A DNA stretch of 64,000 bases from Deinandra increscens subsp. villosa (GCA_039602395.1 JBCNJP010000006.1:67770509-67834508), one strand, 5' to 3'. Positions 12,692 through 24,185 are shown, counted from the stretch's first letter. Translations and numbers: made by a program. The notes: generated from the sequence alone by a model not told the origin.

Positions 12692-13858
12692 ATGTCGTCT
12701 CATCATATCTGTAACGATTTGCTGGTTCAAATCTTCGAAAAACTACCCCCCAAATCCATCATCCGATTCAGATCCCTCTCCAAATACTGGCATTCTCGTC
12801 TCGCCACCCCGGAATTCATCCGTAATCACCGCCTCCAATCTCCTCAAAAAGTCCTCATCAGACACACTCGTCACTACGAGTTTAAAGACATCTATACATT
12901 ACACTCGGGAGACCGATTACCGCTATTTCCAGGACCCGGGTACGTAGGCATACCTGGAGTTGAGCTCCCACCTTCACATTCCCTTTTTCGATCCTCAATC
13001 GTCGGTTCGTGTAATGGAATTCTATGTGTTCTTGATTGTAATAATATTAGTCTATGGAACTTGTCGATTAGGCGCAGACTAATCGTCCCGAATAACCAAT
13101 CCTCTCCTTTGCTTGCGGTAGGCCTTGGTTTCGACCCGATCACCGATGATTACAAGGTTGTGACCGTATCTTACGGCAACAAATACAATTTAGACGAAAA
13201 TAGTACATTTATTTACTCGTTGAAACAAGAGTGTTGGCGCGCGATCCCTTCCCCGTCTACTCGGTTTTATAATGTGAAGTCAAAGGGGAAGGCGTGTTTT
13301 TTCAACGGGGTATTGCATTGGGTGGTTGAGGGTTATATAACCGCCGAAACAACAACCGAGAACTGGACTCTTTTTATATTGACATTTGATTTGAGTAGTC
13401 ATGTTTTTGGTCACATTTTGTTGCCTGGTTCCTGGAGAATCAGGCAGCTAACAACCATAAATGGCTGTCTAGCAGTGGTATCCTATAAAAGGATATATGG
13501 TGATAGTTGGATTTGGGTGATGAAAGAGTATGGTAAATTTGAATCTTGGTGTGTGGTTTATGGACCACCGGTAACAAGAGGGGTGTTTGATCACCCGATG
13601 GACGTTTTTCAGCCGATCGCTAATGGTGATACACTGGCATATTATTATAAAGGCGGGTCAGAGGTTTATAATTTTGAAACGGGGTTGTTGACGGAGATAG
13701 CGCGATTTCCGCCTTGTTGTTCGACGTTTGAGATGGATGCCTATGTTGAAAGCCTTGAATTGATAGACAAAGAACACGCTGCAGCTTGTGGGGAAACGGT
13801 TAATCACGAAACAAACCGTTTATACAAAAGAACTCATTTATATAGCAGGTACTTATAA
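12692..13858 (+). CDS. F-box protein with F-box-associated domain (tandem copy 1)
   Basis: A single-exon gene of 388 residues. Residues 7-45 are an F-box (NDLLVQIFEKLPPKSIIRFR, then SLSKYWHSRLATPEFI) that should bind the SKP1 adaptor of an SCF ubiquitin ligase. Next come GSCNGILCV and LGFDPITDDYKVV, the two hallmarks of plant F-box-associated interaction domains (FBA type), expected to bind the target protein. The ATG at 12692 is the first in frame after a conserved promoter block and fits the F-box at the N-terminus. The neighbour at 15287 is a clear tandem duplicate (for example FKDIYTLHSGDRLP against FKDIYTLHDGDQLP). The substrate cannot be told from sequence; this family evolves fast by duplication. 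No frameshift or stop is seen. Confidence 0.92.
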   Translation: MSSHHICNDLLVQIFEKLPPKSIIRFRSLSKYWHSRLATPEFIRNHRLQSPQKVLIRHTRHYEFKDIYTLHSGDRLPLFPGPGYVGIPGVELPPSHSLFRSSIVGSCNGILCVLDCNNISLWNLSIRRRLIVPNNQSSPLLAVGLGFDPITDDYKVVTVSYGNKYNLDENSTFIYSLKQECWRAIPSPSTRFYNVKSKGKACFFNGVLHWVVEGYITAETTTENWTLFILTFDLSSHVFGHILLPGSWRIRQLTTINGCLAVVSYKRIYGDSWIWVMKEYGKFESWCVVYGPPVTRGVFDHPMDVFQPIANGDTLAYYYKGGSEVYNFETGLLTEIARFPPCCSTFEMDAYVESLELIDKEHAAACGETVNHETNRLYKRTHLYSRYL

Positions 13859-14640
13859 CTTACGCGTTGATGATCTGTTTTGAGATGCATTTTTCGTGTT
13901 TTTCGGGTTGTTATTTAGAAGTCTTTGTTTGGATCTAAATAAGATGTTGATCATTTGAACTCATGAGTTATGATACTATGATTTGAGGTGTTACCCAATT
14001 AATGCATGTGATGAAAGGGTCATTAGTTAACAGTTTCCAAGTAAATAACTTATTTGTTCCTTAATCGACTGAAGTTGTTGTCGTAGTTGAAGAAAAATTA
14101 CAAAGCTAAAAAAGACAAAACTTAAACAATTGCCATGTACCATAAAACACTTTATGATGCTTATTGTGTTGTGTTTAACTAATCTTGTAATTAGTTAAGA
14201 TTAAGGGTTAATTAATAAATTTTATTAATTATTTTATAGAGTCATTATTAAACTAGAATTTAGTTTGATTATTTAATTATTATTTTTTATATTGAGTCTT
14301 TAATTATTTTAGCCCTTGATTAAAGACACACCATATTGATATTGCCACACATCTCCCACAGTCATTATTAAACTAGCATAGAGACATATACAGCACATCC
14401 AAAAATTCTAAGGTGCGAAATATTTGGCTCATGTCTAGAAGCAAGTTGTATAGGAGAGTATTTATGAGGTACACTTGGTCTCACACGAATTAATAATTCA
14501 ACATGTAACTAAATGGATACGGGAAATTTTATTCTCATTATTAATGGTCTAGTTATTAGCCGGAGACAATGAGTGATTTAGCTAAATCTTTTTACGTATA
14601 TACATGTGTAACTGAGTGTTCGACAACAATTCCAACAGAT
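13859..14640. other. Intergenic, AT-rich, with Copia debris at the right end
   Basis: The 3' flank of the first F-box gene. The part from about 14340 may be decayed flank of the Copia fragment that follows, but no LTR pair can be found by eye. Confidence 0.4.
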
Positions 14641-14685
14641 ATCTAATAATCATTAAAAGCACGTGATGTAAATTCCGTTGCATTA

Positions 14686-14880
14686 TCAAGTCGCTCTTTT
14701 AACCGTATAATCAGAAAAATATGCTCGTAAATTAATAATTTGATAGAGGAATTTAGCAAGTACCACAATGCAAGTTGATAACAAAGCGATATGTGTCCAC
14801 CTACCAGATGCATCTATTATGCTCATGAAATACCCAAATTGTCCATATGGTGGATGAATTGGCCACATTTCAAGAAACAT
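14686..14880 (-). mobile_element. Ty1/Copia integrase fragment
   Basis: The minus frame contains GPIH-like MWPIHPPYGQFGYFMSIIDA followed by SGRWTHIALLST and LYQIINLRAYF. This is the start of the integrase catalytic core of plant Copia elements (consensus G-x-I-x-P-x-x-G-x-F-x-Y-F-x-x-x-x-D-x-x-T-R). No intact flanking pol or LTR is seen. It lies in the spacer between the two F-box genes. Confidence 0.75.
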
Positions 14881-15151
14881 GGTGATTCATTTTCAACTTA
14901 GACTAACATGCCGATGGCTTTAAGAAGAAAGTCTAACACTGTTAGTCTCATGGACTCAAATGACAACAAAATGAAAACCTCAAACGATATTTGTTAATAA
15001 TATAAAAATGAACTCAAGTAGTTAAAAGTGTCAAACGTGAGGGACAGGAAGGCAAAAGTAATTAACTCACTTTTTTTTTTTTGAATATTTTACGATTAGT
15101 TTAGATTTATGTTTATTTATTTAGTTAGTTTTAAATTAAGATTATCCCCTC

Positions 15152-15186
15152 TTTTTAGGGTTTAATGGCGGTAAGTCTATAAATAC
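15152..15186 (+). promoter_or_regulatory. Promoter block of the second F-box gene (TATA box)
   Basis: TATAAATA at 15178-15185 lies about 100 nt before the ATG at 15287. The preceding TTTAGGGTTTAATGGCGGTAAG is shared with the promoter of the first F-box gene. Confidence 0.65.
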
Positions 15187-15286
15187 AAGGACTCGATCAG
15201 TTTAAAGCCTATGCCATCCATCCATCCATTCTGCTTTCTTTTTCTTGAAGAAACATCCATAACCTAGTCTTGTTTTGATACCCACC

Positions 15287-16531
15287 ATGTCTGGTGAAGT
15301 TTCTAACGATTTGTTGGTCGATATCTTCGAAAGATTACCGCCCAAATCCGTCATCCAATTGCGATCACTCTCCAAATATTGGCATTCTCGCATTGCCACC
15401 CCTGAATTTGTCCGCAATTACAACCTTCGACACTCTAAAAACCCTGATCAAAAAGTCCTCATCAGACACCTGACTTACTGCGGAAACTACGAGTTTAAAG
15501 ACATCTACACGTTACACGACGGAGACCAGTTGCCGTTGGATCCGGGATCCGGATACACCGGCATACCCGGAGTCGAGTTCCCTCATGGTACCAAACAGAT
15601 TATTGGTTCATGTAATGGAATTCTATGTCTGCAAGATAACCGTAACAATATTTGTCTATGGAACGTTTCGATTAGGCGCGAACTGATCGTGCCGAGTTGT
15701 CCTTTGAAATCCTCCTCTCATACTATATCCGGGTTTGGTTTCGACCCGATCGCTTATGATTACAAGGTGGTTGCTATACCTTACTCGACCTGTTACAAAT
15801 CACATGAAAATAATAATACGTTTATTTACTCCTTGAAAACAGATTCGTGGAGCAGGATCCCTTCCCCGTCTAGTCGGTTTTATAACATGAAGTCGGAGAA
15901 GGCGTGTTTCTTCAACGGAATATTGCATTGGGTGGTGGAGGGCTATGTAAACAAACTATCTACGGAAGACCCGAAAGATCATACATGGAGTTGTTTTATA
16001 TTGACACTAGATTTGAGTACTTGTGTTTTCGGGCACATTGTGTTCCGGACGAATTGGAGAATCAAACAGCTAACAACCGTAAATGGTTGTCTGACAGTTG
16101 TTTGCTTGGGACTTGGAAGTTGGGAGGGTGGTGATTGTTGGATTATGACGATGAAAGAGTACGGTAATACAGAATCTTGGTGTAAGCTTTATAAACTGGA
16201 TATCAAGGAGGCATTTGATCTGGTCAAAGTTTTGCAACTGCCTGTAAGGAGTGATGGTGGTGATTTGGTGGCATACTATGAAGGGTCAAAGGTTTATAAT
16301 CCTGAAACAAAGATGGAAACAAAGGTATTGAAATTTGGGCCTTACTGTTTCAACCTTGAGATGGAAGCATATGTGGGAAGCCTTGAGTTGTTAGACAAAG
16401 AAAGAGCGACAACCTGCGGGGAAACCATATTCTCGTGGACGAAAGAGGATAACAACAAAAGACTTCGGTTATCGCAGGATGATGATGATGATGATGATGG
16501 TGAGTGTTCGGTTTTGAATTATACCTTTTAG
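15287..16531 (+). CDS. F-box protein with F-box-associated domain and poly-Asp tail (tandem copy 2)
   Basis: A single-exon gene of 414 residues starting MSGEVSNDLLVDIFERLPPK in a good context (CCCACCATGT). The frame is open upstream to 15275, but only from a TTG, so 15287 is the start. F-box at about residues 6-45, then GSCNGILCL and FGFDPIAYDYKVV of the F-box-associated domain. Near the C-terminus a GAT trinucleotide repeat (about 16479-16499) encodes a run of seven Asp, which the first copy lacks; it is probably a recent microsatellite expansion. Expected role is substrate choice in an SCF ubiquitin ligase. It is a tandem duplicate of the gene at 12692. Confidence 0.92.
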   Translation: MSGEVSNDLLVDIFERLPPKSVIQLRSLSKYWHSRIATPEFVRNYNLRHSKNPDQKVLIRHLTYCGNYEFKDIYTLHDGDQLPLDPGSGYTGIPGVEFPHGTKQIIGSCNGILCLQDNRNNICLWNVSIRRELIVPSCPLKSSSHTISGFGFDPIAYDYKVVAIPYSTCYKSHENNNTFIYSLKTDSWSRIPSPSSRFYNMKSEKACFFNGILHWVVEGYVNKLSTEDPKDHTWSCFILTLDLSTCVFGHIVFRTNWRIKQLTTVNGCLTVVCLGLGSWEGGDCWIMTMKEYGNTESWCKLYKLDIKEAFDLVKVLQLPVRSDGGDLVAYYEGSKVYNPETKMETKVLKFGPYCFNLEMEAYVGSLELLDKERATTCGETIFSWTKEDNNKRLRLSQDDDDDDDGECSVLNYTF

Positions 16532-16674
16532 CATTATGGTTGATAAGTGAAGAAGCTGAAATAAGCAAGGATCATACTATTGCTACAAAGAACAGTTTAG
16601 GATATTAGAACTATACAGGACTTTGAAAATCTGTTAAATTTTAAATTCCAAAAACCAATTACACCTAAAAAAGC

Positions 16675-19600
16675 TCATACACTTGCTGATACCTCTGTCC
16701 CTGTTGACTTTTCTTTCTTCTTTGGTGTTTCTTTTTGTGTAACAGCTTTGTTTGGAACCAATACCAGTGTCATGTTTCTGTCTCTGAAGTTTTTGCTCTC
16801 CTCAACGGCTAACTGTAAACAACAAATAACAGAAATAGTGGTTAGAGCATGCGGCAACATCAAATATTGGGTAAAAATAGTTGATATTTTTGTAGGGAGA
16901 ATATGAACTACCTCCCCAACATCATCACGGAAACGTCGGATAAGTTCAATAGCATTATTTTTGAACTCGTTTTCACGTCCCTTTAGGCTTACTATTAGTT
17001 TAACCTGAAATATAACCAAAAAGTTCGTATAAAAAATGTTATTATATACACTGTTGTAGAAATTTAGAAGTACCTTGTCACCATCTTTTAGAAACTTCTG
17101 AGCAGCTCTCAAACGCACACTATAATCATGCACATCGATGTTGTAGCTGCCAATAAATGTGTTAGGGTTGTAAATAACTAAATATTAAATGAGTAACAAG
17201 AATCCATTTGCATTAGAAGAGATAAACCTGCCAACATAGATTATAACAAGAGGTAGCAAGATGGGCCAGTTAGGTAAAGGAACAACACTGGTCAATTTTT
17301 TTTGTACGGGCCGAAACAAGCTGGGGCAGGTTGTCTAGATAATAACCAGAGGTAGCAAAATAGGCCAGTTAGGTAAAGGAACGAAACTGGTCACTTTTTT
17401 ATACGGGCCGAAACAATCAGGGCAGGTTGTCTAGTTAACACTTTTTTGCAAATTTTCACATTTTTCAATGTAATGCTTGCCTAAAACGATTATAAAAACA
17501 ATAATAACAGTAATCCTTTGAAGTTTTGTATAAAATAATTTAGGAGATTGTATGTATTAACACTTTTGTTAACTTTCAACCCATTTGACCCATTCCCCTT
17601 TTAGCTAAAAATGTTGATTGAACCATTTAAGAAAAAACACAACCCATAATGAGTTGAAATTGCCACCTCTATTGACGGCATACATTTTTCCTAAAACTAT
17701 ATCCAGTTTAAAGATAATTATATATCTGGTGTCCAAATGTCCCACTTTAATATGTCCCGATTTTGATTACCAGTTAAAGTGTTAGTAAAGCACTAAAGGT
17801 AATGGTTCATAATCCTGACCAAGACTGAAGATTTAAGAATTTCTGCTATGCAGTTATAAGGATTTCAACCAGGCAAAGCAGATAACACTTCAGCGTATTT
17901 TTACATCCTTTTTAATTGCATACTCTAACAATAAGATTTATCATTACTCAATTACATACATGTACTCTTCCAGAAAGATCATTTAGTTTGCTTTTGTATT
18001 ACTGTAACCAGATTTCTTAACAAAAAAAATAAACTGAGACAAAAAAGACAAGTAACGAAAAAGTTCAACACGGAAATATATATAAAAATCATTTTAATAC
18101 ATAGAACAGTGCAACAATATAGTGCCACATTTTTTCACAGATTGTGAGATCATAAGGTCAGGGGAGATGTATTAGATCAAAGGTTAGTTAAATCAGTTGC
18201 TCTGGTATGTCATCTTTGTCTACCAGGATATGATACTATGATACATAAGTTAGCTAAACAACCCATACTTCAACTGCACTAGCAAAATAACTTGGAAGAT
18301 ATAAAATGCTAACTAAAGTTTCTTACCCCATTTTAAGCTCCTTTTGATCCACGCGATGAGCTGGAATCGAATTTCATACTTTGGTCAGTATACTATATCT
18401 TATAACGAAGGTTAGGAAATAAAATTAAAAGAATTCAGAATGCTAAACAAAGAAATAAGAGGCATTTACCAGAACTTTTCTTCTGCTGATCTCTTTTCTT
18501 CTTTTGCTGCTCATATTTATATTTGCTGTGAAATTTGGAGAACTTATGATCATCATCATCATTACCGATAAAAGATTTAAAATTTTGTAGGACAAATAAT
18601 CAAGAATTCCACAGCATCTTTCCTTTTAACAAAGAAATCTAGTAGCTTATATATAAGGGCCTCAACTTTATGAGCTATAATTACATGATTCGGTGGTGTT
18701 GGTGGTAACTAGGAATTAAAAAACACAATACTCAGCTAACTTCTCATTTAAGGCAATCAAAAATAGACATATAGGGTGAAAGTTATATATACATCATTAA
18801 CATATCAGCACACATGTATCATGTTTGCTTTCATTTTCCTTTCTTCGGCTCGGTTGTAGATTTATCCACTTCCACTTAGTTAAGACAGCCACTGATAATC
18901 CCTATGCAACTCAAATTAATCACTGTTTGTTTTTGTTTTTTTGGCTCGGTTGTGGATTTATTCACTTCCACTTGGTTAACATGGTCACTGATGTCACTAT
19001 GCAACTAAAATAAATCACTAGTATGTATAACTTACCACCAATGACATAATTACAAAGCAGATGTAACTTACTTGTAGTCCATCAACTTGACAACAGGAGG
19101 CTCTGCCTCCGGAGACACTATAACCTACAAAAATAAATAGTTTTATTGAGGTAGAAGAGAATGGTTAACATATAGTTAAAGAAAAAACTGATCTAGGAAT
19201 AAATATGAAAACTTGCGCAGATTATGAATTCCATTCCAGTAATTCATTGATGATACAAGTCTACAAATTCACATAATATATCTTACTACATCCAAAACTA
19301 AATTTATGGTTCAAAAGATGCAAGGGCTAAAACAAGTCATGGACATTAACAAACTGGCTATCAACGTACCAGGTCAAGCTCAGCGTCTTCAGCCATCTGA
19401 ACAGCAGCACTTTTAGATACTACACCAACCTAGCAAAACAATACAACCAGACTCAACATAGAAACAAGAAAAGACCATAGATTTAAGAATAAGATGATGC
19501 AGAAACACTCACCATGTTTTGTTCCTCATCAATAAGCCTCACAGTACTTGACCTATTTTTATCCACCAAAATGTACAAAAAGAAATAACATTAATACGCG

Positions 19601-20347
19601 TACCAAAAGAGTGCAAACAAGTTCTTCGATTCAAACAAGCAAATAATAATAATAAGTGATAATCACAGTTTCGAAAGCATATTTGACCTAGAAAACTGCC
19701 TCTAGTTCCTCAATAAACTTCACTAAAGCCTATTAGCTAATGCTTGCAAAATTAGAGTTTTCTCTTCATTTTTGCAATTAGTTGATAATCACTCCAGCAG
19801 GATTTGCAAAATCGACAGCTAGAAATTACTCTCATCTATAAAATGTTGATGAATGCAAACAAGTTCTTCGATTCAAATAAGCAAATAATACTAATAATAC
19901 GAATAAGTTATAATCACAGTTTCTAAAGCATATTTGACCTAGAAAACTGCCTCTAAAGCCTATTAGCTAACACTTGCAAAATTAGGGTTTTCACTTCATT
20001 TACGCAATTAGGTGATAATAACTCGAACAGGATTTTGAAATCGACTTCTAGAAATTACTCTCATCTATAGAATTTCGATTAGTTCGAAAATTGTGTTGAT
20101 ACCTGATGCTGGAGATATCAAGTGCCGGATCGTCATCGGAGCTCTGCTTCGACCGCCTCGTATCTCCCTGCCGTGAATAGTTTCCGCCGCCTCCGCCTCC
20201 GCCGTACCGGCAGGTGATGCGGCAGCCGCGGGCGGTGGTGGAACTAGGGAGGTGAAGGCGGAGGTGGAAGAGTTTCGATTGGAAGTGAGGGAGAGAAATT
20301 GGTTGCTTGAAAGGAGGAATGGAGCAGCTGGTAGTAACCCCAGCCAT
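16675..20347 (-). CDS. Plastid translation initiation factor IF-3
   Basis: Nine exons on the minus strand join in frame to 263 residues: 20103-20347, 19513-19552, 19370-19429, 19072-19124, 18470-18525, 18327-18360, 17074-17146, 16912-17004 and 16675-16812. All introns are GT-AG with matching phases. The first exon encodes a Ser/Thr/Arg-rich transit peptide with a run of seven Gly. The IF3 N-domain follows (SSTVRLIDEEQNMVGVVS, PPVVKLMDYNKYKYEQQ, then a Lys-rich linker). The C-domain holds VDQKELKMGYNIDVHDYSVR, RAAQKFLKDGDKVK and LKGRENEF. IF-3 keeps 30S subunits free and checks start-codon choice. The Arabidopsis relatives At2g24060 (SVR9) and At4g30690 are plastid proteins. Introns carry three local tandem duplications (see findings). 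Confidence 0.93.
17243..17437. repeat. Tandem duplication, unit about 99 bp, intron of IF-3
   Basis: Two adjacent copies, 17243-17341 and 17342-17437, share GAGGTAGCAA, GGCCAGTTAGGTAAAGGAAC, ACTGGTCA and GGCAGGTTGTCTAG with scattered differences. Confidence 0.85.
18847..19018. repeat. Tandem duplication, unit about 96 bp, intron of IF-3
   Basis: Copies at 18847-18942 and 18943-19018 share GGCTCGGTTGT-GATTTAT, CACTTCCACTT, CACTGAT and CTATGCAACT. The second is slightly shorter. The 62-residue frame across it is a by-product of the repeat. Confidence 0.8.
19612..20085. repeat. Tandem duplication, unit about 240 bp, intron 1 of IF-3
   Basis: Copies at 19612-19853 and 19854-20085 share TGCAAACAAGTTCTTCGATT, CATATTTGACCTAGAAAACT, GCCTATTAGCTAA and AGAAATTACTCTCATCTATA, with indels between. 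The second copy ends about 17 bp short of the exon 1 splice donor (minus strand). Confidence 0.88.
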
Positions 20348-20499
20348 TGAATTTCTGCAACAGTACTACTGTTTCAGAGCTTTGGAGGACACCTCTAATG
20401 GCTATTCATCATCTTATCCCAGTTTGAGAAGAAGTTGAAAGTTACAATAAAGGTCCTTGTGTTTTTATAAACTACGGTAAATACCTTTATCATTAAAAC

Positions 20500-21080
20500 T
20501 CTTACGTTTTGTTCTCGAGACTTTGACCAACTAACCTTGAAATGGAGAGATGTTCACAAGAGGACCACAAAGTTCGATGGGATCTACATTAACATCGAAC
20601 ATACTAGACGTATAGACGAGGCGGGTGTAGTGAAGCGGGCCTCCTTCCGATAGTTACCTTTCGTTATCAAAATGATCACAAAGGTACCCTACCTTCAATT
20701 GGTGTTTGAAGACGTTAAATTGTTGTTTAAAATGACAAGGGTTTATGTGAGTGGTGGATCGTCGAAGAAACGTTCCTCACAAGAGATGATGGATATTGGA
20801 TACTCCTCCAGCATTGATGGTCGATGCCAATACAACCTAAATGACGATGCACCATCGGATGAAGCATTGCCACGCCCGATGGGCCAAAGGAAGGCAAAAG
20901 CTTTAGCCACGGGTGAAAATCAAAATGAAGCGGGTCGTAATTTTGTGGATGAAATAAGGAAGTTTAATGAATTTCAAGGGGAGTATTTTTAATATGAAAA
21001 AATAACGTTTGAATATGGAAATTTTAAAACTTCTAGTATTAAAGATCGATAATCTCAGAGGACTAGAACGAAGGATTTTA
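20500..21080 (+). pseudogene. Relic of a Harbinger-associated Myb/NAM-like ORF
   Basis: The frame 20672-20992 contains SSKKRSSQEMMDIGYSSSID, then DEALPRPMGQRKAKALA and NFVDEIRKFNEFQ. This is the C-terminal part of the plant NAM-associated/glutathione-transferase-T3-like proteins, which are Myb/SANT-like partners of PIF/Harbinger transposases. Upstream, out of frame, 20540-20650 reads KWRDVHKRTTKFDG-like sequence from the N-terminal part. The sequence is frameshifted and lacks its conserved end, so it is a relic. No transposase is visible. It sits just beyond the IF-3 start codon. Confidence 0.6.
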
Positions 21081-21500
21081 GAAGATGAAAAAAAAAGGTC
21101 AACGAAAGATATGATATATTGATATCCCATTAAAAAAAATTGACATGTATTTTTTGTAGTCATAATATTCTTTTTAAATGTAAATTTCTTTTATTCGTTT
21201 TATGTTATTTCTTATTTTGACATGTGTAATTTAAAAAAAAAAGAAATAAGAAAAAAAATCATTCACACCACATGACCATACCCTCCTTATGCAAATTGTG
21301 TGGGTGTGAAGGAGGTGGTGAGATGACGCCTATATAACACCATATGCCCTTGTCATATTATAAAGCCATTAGAGGGGTGTCCGTGTAATTACCTAAATAT
21401 AATAACACAAACTTTAAATAGTTTGTTTTTCCCTTTTAACATTTTTGCCACAACATAATTCTTTCTTTTACCGTTTACCCCCTAGCTTTATTTTTTGTGT
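21081..21500. other. AT-rich DNA-element debris, no gene
   Basis: Sequence with TCACACCACATGACC and GTGTGGGTGTGAAGGAGGTGG lies at 21260-21330. It may be the decayed terminal part of the Harbinger-type relic to its left, but no clean terminal repeat or target duplication can be found. Confidence 0.35.
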
Positions 21501-22039
21501 CATGGACACATGAGCCCACGTGTGTATGTTTGGTGACCTAGCTTCGTGCAGGGACGTTTATAGCCCATTCTTTCGCCCATTCTTGCACGCCATCTACCCT
21601 CACCCTCAATTAAAGCGGTCTCTTCTTCAAAAGGGATCTGGTACAATGTACATGAGACTTCCCTATATACACTTTTCTACGAATTTGTATCCTCAAATCG
21701 GCTCAGGTAGCATCCGTCTTTTAAGCCGGTGAGTGTCGCCGTCCTTCTTTCTTCCGTTTTTACAAATTTTATGTCGACGTTTGTTGTATATTGGGGATTA
21801 TAGCCTCTGTTTAATCGGTTTGGTTCAAAGAGACCATTAATTTTGGTGTAGTTCTTGAATCATATATATATTGTTTGTTTAATTTTTGTTGCATTTCCTG
21901 AATATACGAAGCCTGATGGATTGAAAGTCACGTGCTCTGAATTTTTATGTCTCCTCTCATTAAAAAATCAACAATTGTCTTCTTAAAACTGTGGTGGTTT
22001 TCACTTTGGGTTTCCCTTATATTGCATTGGATACAAAAG

Positions 22040-22204
22040 GTGGATAAATTGGACGTTTTGGTGTTGTGGTTGAATCATATATAGGATATAAGAATGTGTT
22101 TATTAAGAATGTTAAATGGTGGATAAATTGGATATTTTGGTGTTGTGGTTGAATCATATATAGGATCATATATAGGGTATAAGAATGTGTTCATTAAGAA
22201 TGTT
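22040..22204. repeat. Tandem duplication, unit about 83 bp
   Basis: Two copies share GGTGGATAAATTGGA, TTTTGGTGTTGTGGTTGAAT and AAGAATGTGTT-ATTAAGAA. They lie inside the Helitron-like element. Confidence 0.75.
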
Positions 22205-23142
22205 AATTAAATGTCTTACTAGACATTATTTTCTTATATCTTATTTTATGTCTTCGTTTTTTGTCGCGTGTCAAAATTGTTGTTTTATTCACTCCTCATG
22301 AATTAAGGGTTTTAGGAGAAAGATTGTGCAGCCAACGGTGTGCATGCTAACCTAAATGGATTATGACTGTGGTTCTGATTTATCTTTGGTATATGATTGT
22401 GGTTTTTTGGCTTGCATTTCATGGATATGTTTTGTGTTCTGATTATTTCTAACATACATGCTTCATTTTGTATTTTTCTTATATACATGTCTCCCTTTTC
22501 ATTTTGTTACAACATTCTCTTGGGAACAACTATGAAACGAGTAGGTTTGCTTTGGTTTTGTATTTTTTATGGGTAAATGTAATATGTGTGTTTGTAAATG
22601 CCGGTTTGGTTTTAGTCGTGTGATGGCCTTTGCGCTTGCTGTTGTTAGGTACTCATCTGTTTCTGTTTATATACTCCGCTCACATGGTTTATGTGGCTTT
22701 GGGTGCGTGCTTTCATTGCATCTTGGTGTTGTGTTTGTTTTTACATTTTCTTCTATGAGACATATTTGGTGTTATATTTTATTAGACTGTTGATAGTTTT
22801 TCTGTTTCTGTTTCTGTGTGTATGTATTTTTTTTGTTGTGATGGGTCGGAAGAGAAAGGTTGCTGCCCCTGTTGATGTCGCGTGCTCTTCAGACTCTGTT
22901 GCATACACTGGATTGCAGTCTTACACAGCCTACCGAAAACAAAGGAGTGAAAAGATCCATCAAATTCACTGAAGAAGGTAGGGAACCTCTGTACATGTTT
23001 TGCTTCCTTTCTTTTTTAACTGTATCCATGGAACCGCAGAAATGATAGTTGAGTCACTGGTTATTCTACATGATAATCTGCAGGTCCTAGACAGACTCCC
23101 ACGAAGAAGACTAAGGGTCTCACCAGGTAAAGGAGCTTAGTG

Positions 23143-23540
23143 TTTTGAACCTACGCGGGTATGTGTAGGCTAGAAGTATGTAAAGTTTGGTAGAAAATGT
23201 CCTGCAAAGCAGGAGTATCAGTAGCTTTTGAACCTGTGTGGGTATGTATAGGCTTAAAAGTATGTATAGTTTGGTAGGAAATGTCATATTTTGGTAGTCA
23301 CGACCTTCTGGCTGAAGGACCGTCTTTAGGAATGTATAAGTAACTATGGTTGGTGCTTTTGTTGAATGTGCAGTTTATATGTTTTTTATGATTATATGCA
23401 GTTTATATATATCATGAGAAAAAAAAAATTAAAACGACTTTGGTTCAAAGTTGGACCATATGAAGGGCCATACACAAACATACATGGAACTGTAATCCGA
23501 AGTTGGTCCATGTGTTGGGCCATACACAAACATACATGGA
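23143..23540. repeat. Two further local tandem duplications
   Basis: At about 23143-23300 two copies share GAACCT-CG/TGGGTATGT-TAGGCT-AAGTATGTA-AGTTTGGTAG. At about 23450-23542 two copies share GTTGG-CCAT-GGGCCATACACAAACATACATGGAACT. Confidence 0.7.
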
Positions 23541-23635
23541 ACTCTCGGCGCCTCTCAAAGAGATTCACAACATACGATTGTCGCATGGTGAGAAAAGGGT
23601 GAGGCCGCCGCAACGCGCGGTGGGTCACCCACTAG

Positions 23636-24185
23636 TATGAAGAAAAATACAACACACTAACATATACATTGGTAAAGCGATTGAACAGTTAATTAGTTAA
23701 TTGGTGAAATATCATATACATTTGAAAGTTTAATAAAGTTTATAAATAAATTAAATATGAAATCATACAAAATAATTTATATCAATATTTTACACACATT
23801 AAAGATAAAAGAAATGCTTAATTTGTGGTGTAACTTATAAAAAAATTTAAAGTATATAAATGTTATTTTAGTTTTAAAAAGTTGATGGAATAAATGTTTA
23901 TTGAAAAAAAAAATATTTACTAAGTTGTCATTATGTCTAATCATCAAAATAGTCCACATGACACTTATATTGATTCCTACGATTTGTACAATAAATAAGG
24001 TTTGTAACGGGACAATCCCCAATATTGAAATTTAGTCTTTGGCGAGCCCTGGCCAACCTCCCCCGGTTTTTGTCGTTAGAAATTTTGGATGAGGTCTCGA
24101 ACGAACGACAAGCCTTTCCCCCTCCAAGGCATTGCTCCTTCATGACTGGGATTTCGTGAGTGGGCTTGCGGGCGTGTGGTATGAT
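23636..24185. other. Intergenic, AT-rich, no gene seen
   Basis: No coding signal. The short GC-rich patch at 24030-24180 (CGAGCCCTGGCCAACCTCCC) looks like repeat sequence but I cannot name it. Confidence 0.45.

Larger units (their letters stand above)
21500..23635 (+). mobile_element. Helitron-like element, 3' end defined, 5' end unclear
   Basis: The right end reads CCGCCGCAACGCGCGGTGGG-TCACCC-ACTAG|T. This is a GC-rich hairpin (CCGC...GCGG) about 11 nt before a terminal CTAG (23632-23635) followed by T, as in plant Helitrons. Inside lies a decayed two-exon leader ORF: MGRKRKVAAPVDVACSSDS near 22840, and after an acceptor at about 23082 PRQTPTKKTKGLTR ending in a stop; the two parts need a frameshift to join. 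The body also has three local tandem duplications. No helicase is seen, so it is non-autonomous or decayed. The 5' TC end was not found. Confidence 0.45.

Noticed and set aside
15275..15286. Upstream start for the second F-box protein
   Set aside because: The codon at 15275 is TTG; the ATG at 15287 has a good context and aligns with the paralogue.
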